A DNA stretch of 64,000 nt from Leeuwenhoekiella marinoflava DSM 3653 (GTDB lineage: Bacteria; Bacteroidota; Bacteroidia; Flavobacteriales; Flavobacteriaceae). Below are positions 63,569-64,000 of this stretch, piece after piece. The translations under genes and the position numbers were made by a program. Position 1 is the stretch's first letter. Every line of letters starts with the position of its first letter. The notes below the pieces were generated by a model. It saw only the letters and a program-made list of their open reading frames with translations, ran no database searches and had not been told where the DNA came from. Location: NCBI RefSeq assembly GCF_900129005.1, contig NZ_FQUN01000010.1, forward strand, positions 1 to 64,000. The letters are read 5' to 3'.

Positions 63569-64000
63569 AAACTTGATTCAAATAATGCTCCCACTGGTTA
63601 GCGATCTTAAGAGCATCAAATTTACAAATACCTGAGCGGCTTGAAACTTTAAATTGATTTCTTAATTCCTCATCGAAAGCCAATTTATTCATCGCTTGTG
63701 TCAAGGCTTCAAAATCATTATGAGGAATTAAAATCCCATTAGTGCCGTCAAGTATTTCTGCCGGACCGGTGGGACAATCAGTTGCTACAACCGGCGTTCC
63801 GCAGGCCAAACTTTCTAAAATAACCCGAGGAAATCCTTCAAACTTGCTGCACAGTACCGTATAAAGTGCATTTGCGACATAGGGTTCGGGATCTTTTACA
63901 AAACCTTCAAAAACAACCTGCTTTTCCAAACCCATTTTTTTAGCTAAAGCCTTGAGCGCATCAAGTGTTTCTCCTCGGCCCAGAATACGTAAGTCAATAT
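63555..64000 (-). CDS. Glycosyltransferase family 4, C-terminal part (5' end outside window)
   Basis: The frame enters from beyond base 64000 (IDLRILGRGETLDALKALAK) and ends at 63555. VFEGFVKDPEPYVANA, SKFEGFPRVILESLACGTPVV and DGTNGILIPHNDFEAL are the GT-B/GT4 donor-site motifs with the EGFPxxxxE pattern. It is the retaining type used for capsule or LPS-like glycans. It overlaps the FdtA-like gene by 14 bases. Confidence 0.9.
   Translation of the reverse strand, partial: IDLRILGRGETLDALKALAKKMGLEKQVVFEGFVKDPEPYVANALYTVLCSKFEGFPRVILESLACGTPVVATDCPTGPAEILDGTNGILIPHNDFEALTQAMNKLAFDEELRNQFKVSSRSGICKFDALKIANQWEHYLNQVYESY

Overview
The window looks like a chromosomal segment of a marine-type flavobacterium (Bacteroidota, Flavobacteriaceae). 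The evidence is low GC, a SusC/SusD pair, many Cys-anchored lipoproteins, a type IX secretion (T9SS type B) sorting domain, a bacillithiol gene (bshB1), AT-rich intergenic DNA without strong Shine-Dalgarno sites, and a Bacteroidota-like small SRP RNA. The genus is inference and cannot be fixed from the sequence.

Layout. 1-389: 3' end of a sodium:solute symporter. 481-855: IS1182-type transposase relic. 953-1942: GH43 lipoprotein. 2343-6743: copper cluster (HMA-containing AraC regulator, CopA ATPase, HMA chaperone, dead CDF efflux gene). 6800-11418: minus-strand operon of SbnA-like, FAD/NAD(P)-binding and Y4yA-family PLP proteins plus a small membrane protein. 11599-18662: DUF421 protein, PAS kinase, HipA relic, PAP2/haloperoxidase lipoprotein with an outer-membrane protein, and a divergent two-component system. 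18663-20103: gene-poor island with a dead ssb. 20104-34399: SusC/SusD-linked phosphonate (C-P bond) utilisation locus. 34503-34597: SRP RNA. 34687-40141: four-gene surface-protein operon. 40411-45064: secreted protein, HAD phosphatase, M28 peptidase, GNAT, DUF1697. 45103-48770: mobile-DNA zone with group II intron 3' end, gene fragments, an HTH-ImmA/IrrE gene pair, two 11-bp repeat arrays, tRNA-His and a broken tRNA-His copy. 48856-60443: bshB1, trans-sulfuration enzyme, GNAT, MBL hydrolase, lactonase, amidohydrolase, barrel/TPR pair. 60676-64000: ftsE and the edge of a surface polysaccharide cluster.

How genes work together. The most interesting locus is 20104-34399. An outer-membrane SusCD importer is joined to three secreted phosphoesterases, a class III PLP enzyme like the hydroxy-aminoethylphosphonate ammonia-lyase, an MFS permease with an organophosphate-antiporter-like motif, an FAD oxidoreductase of the phosphonate-linked type, a phosphonatase-like HAD enzyme and a cupin-type regulator. 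I read it as a polysaccharide-utilisation-locus layout adapted to phosphonate-bearing lipids or glycans. The second candidate is the SbnA / FAD / Y4yA operon, which resembles part of the rhizobial y4x-y4y gene set and may make a diaminopropionate-derived metabolite.

All calls are by eye from protein motifs. No database search was run.
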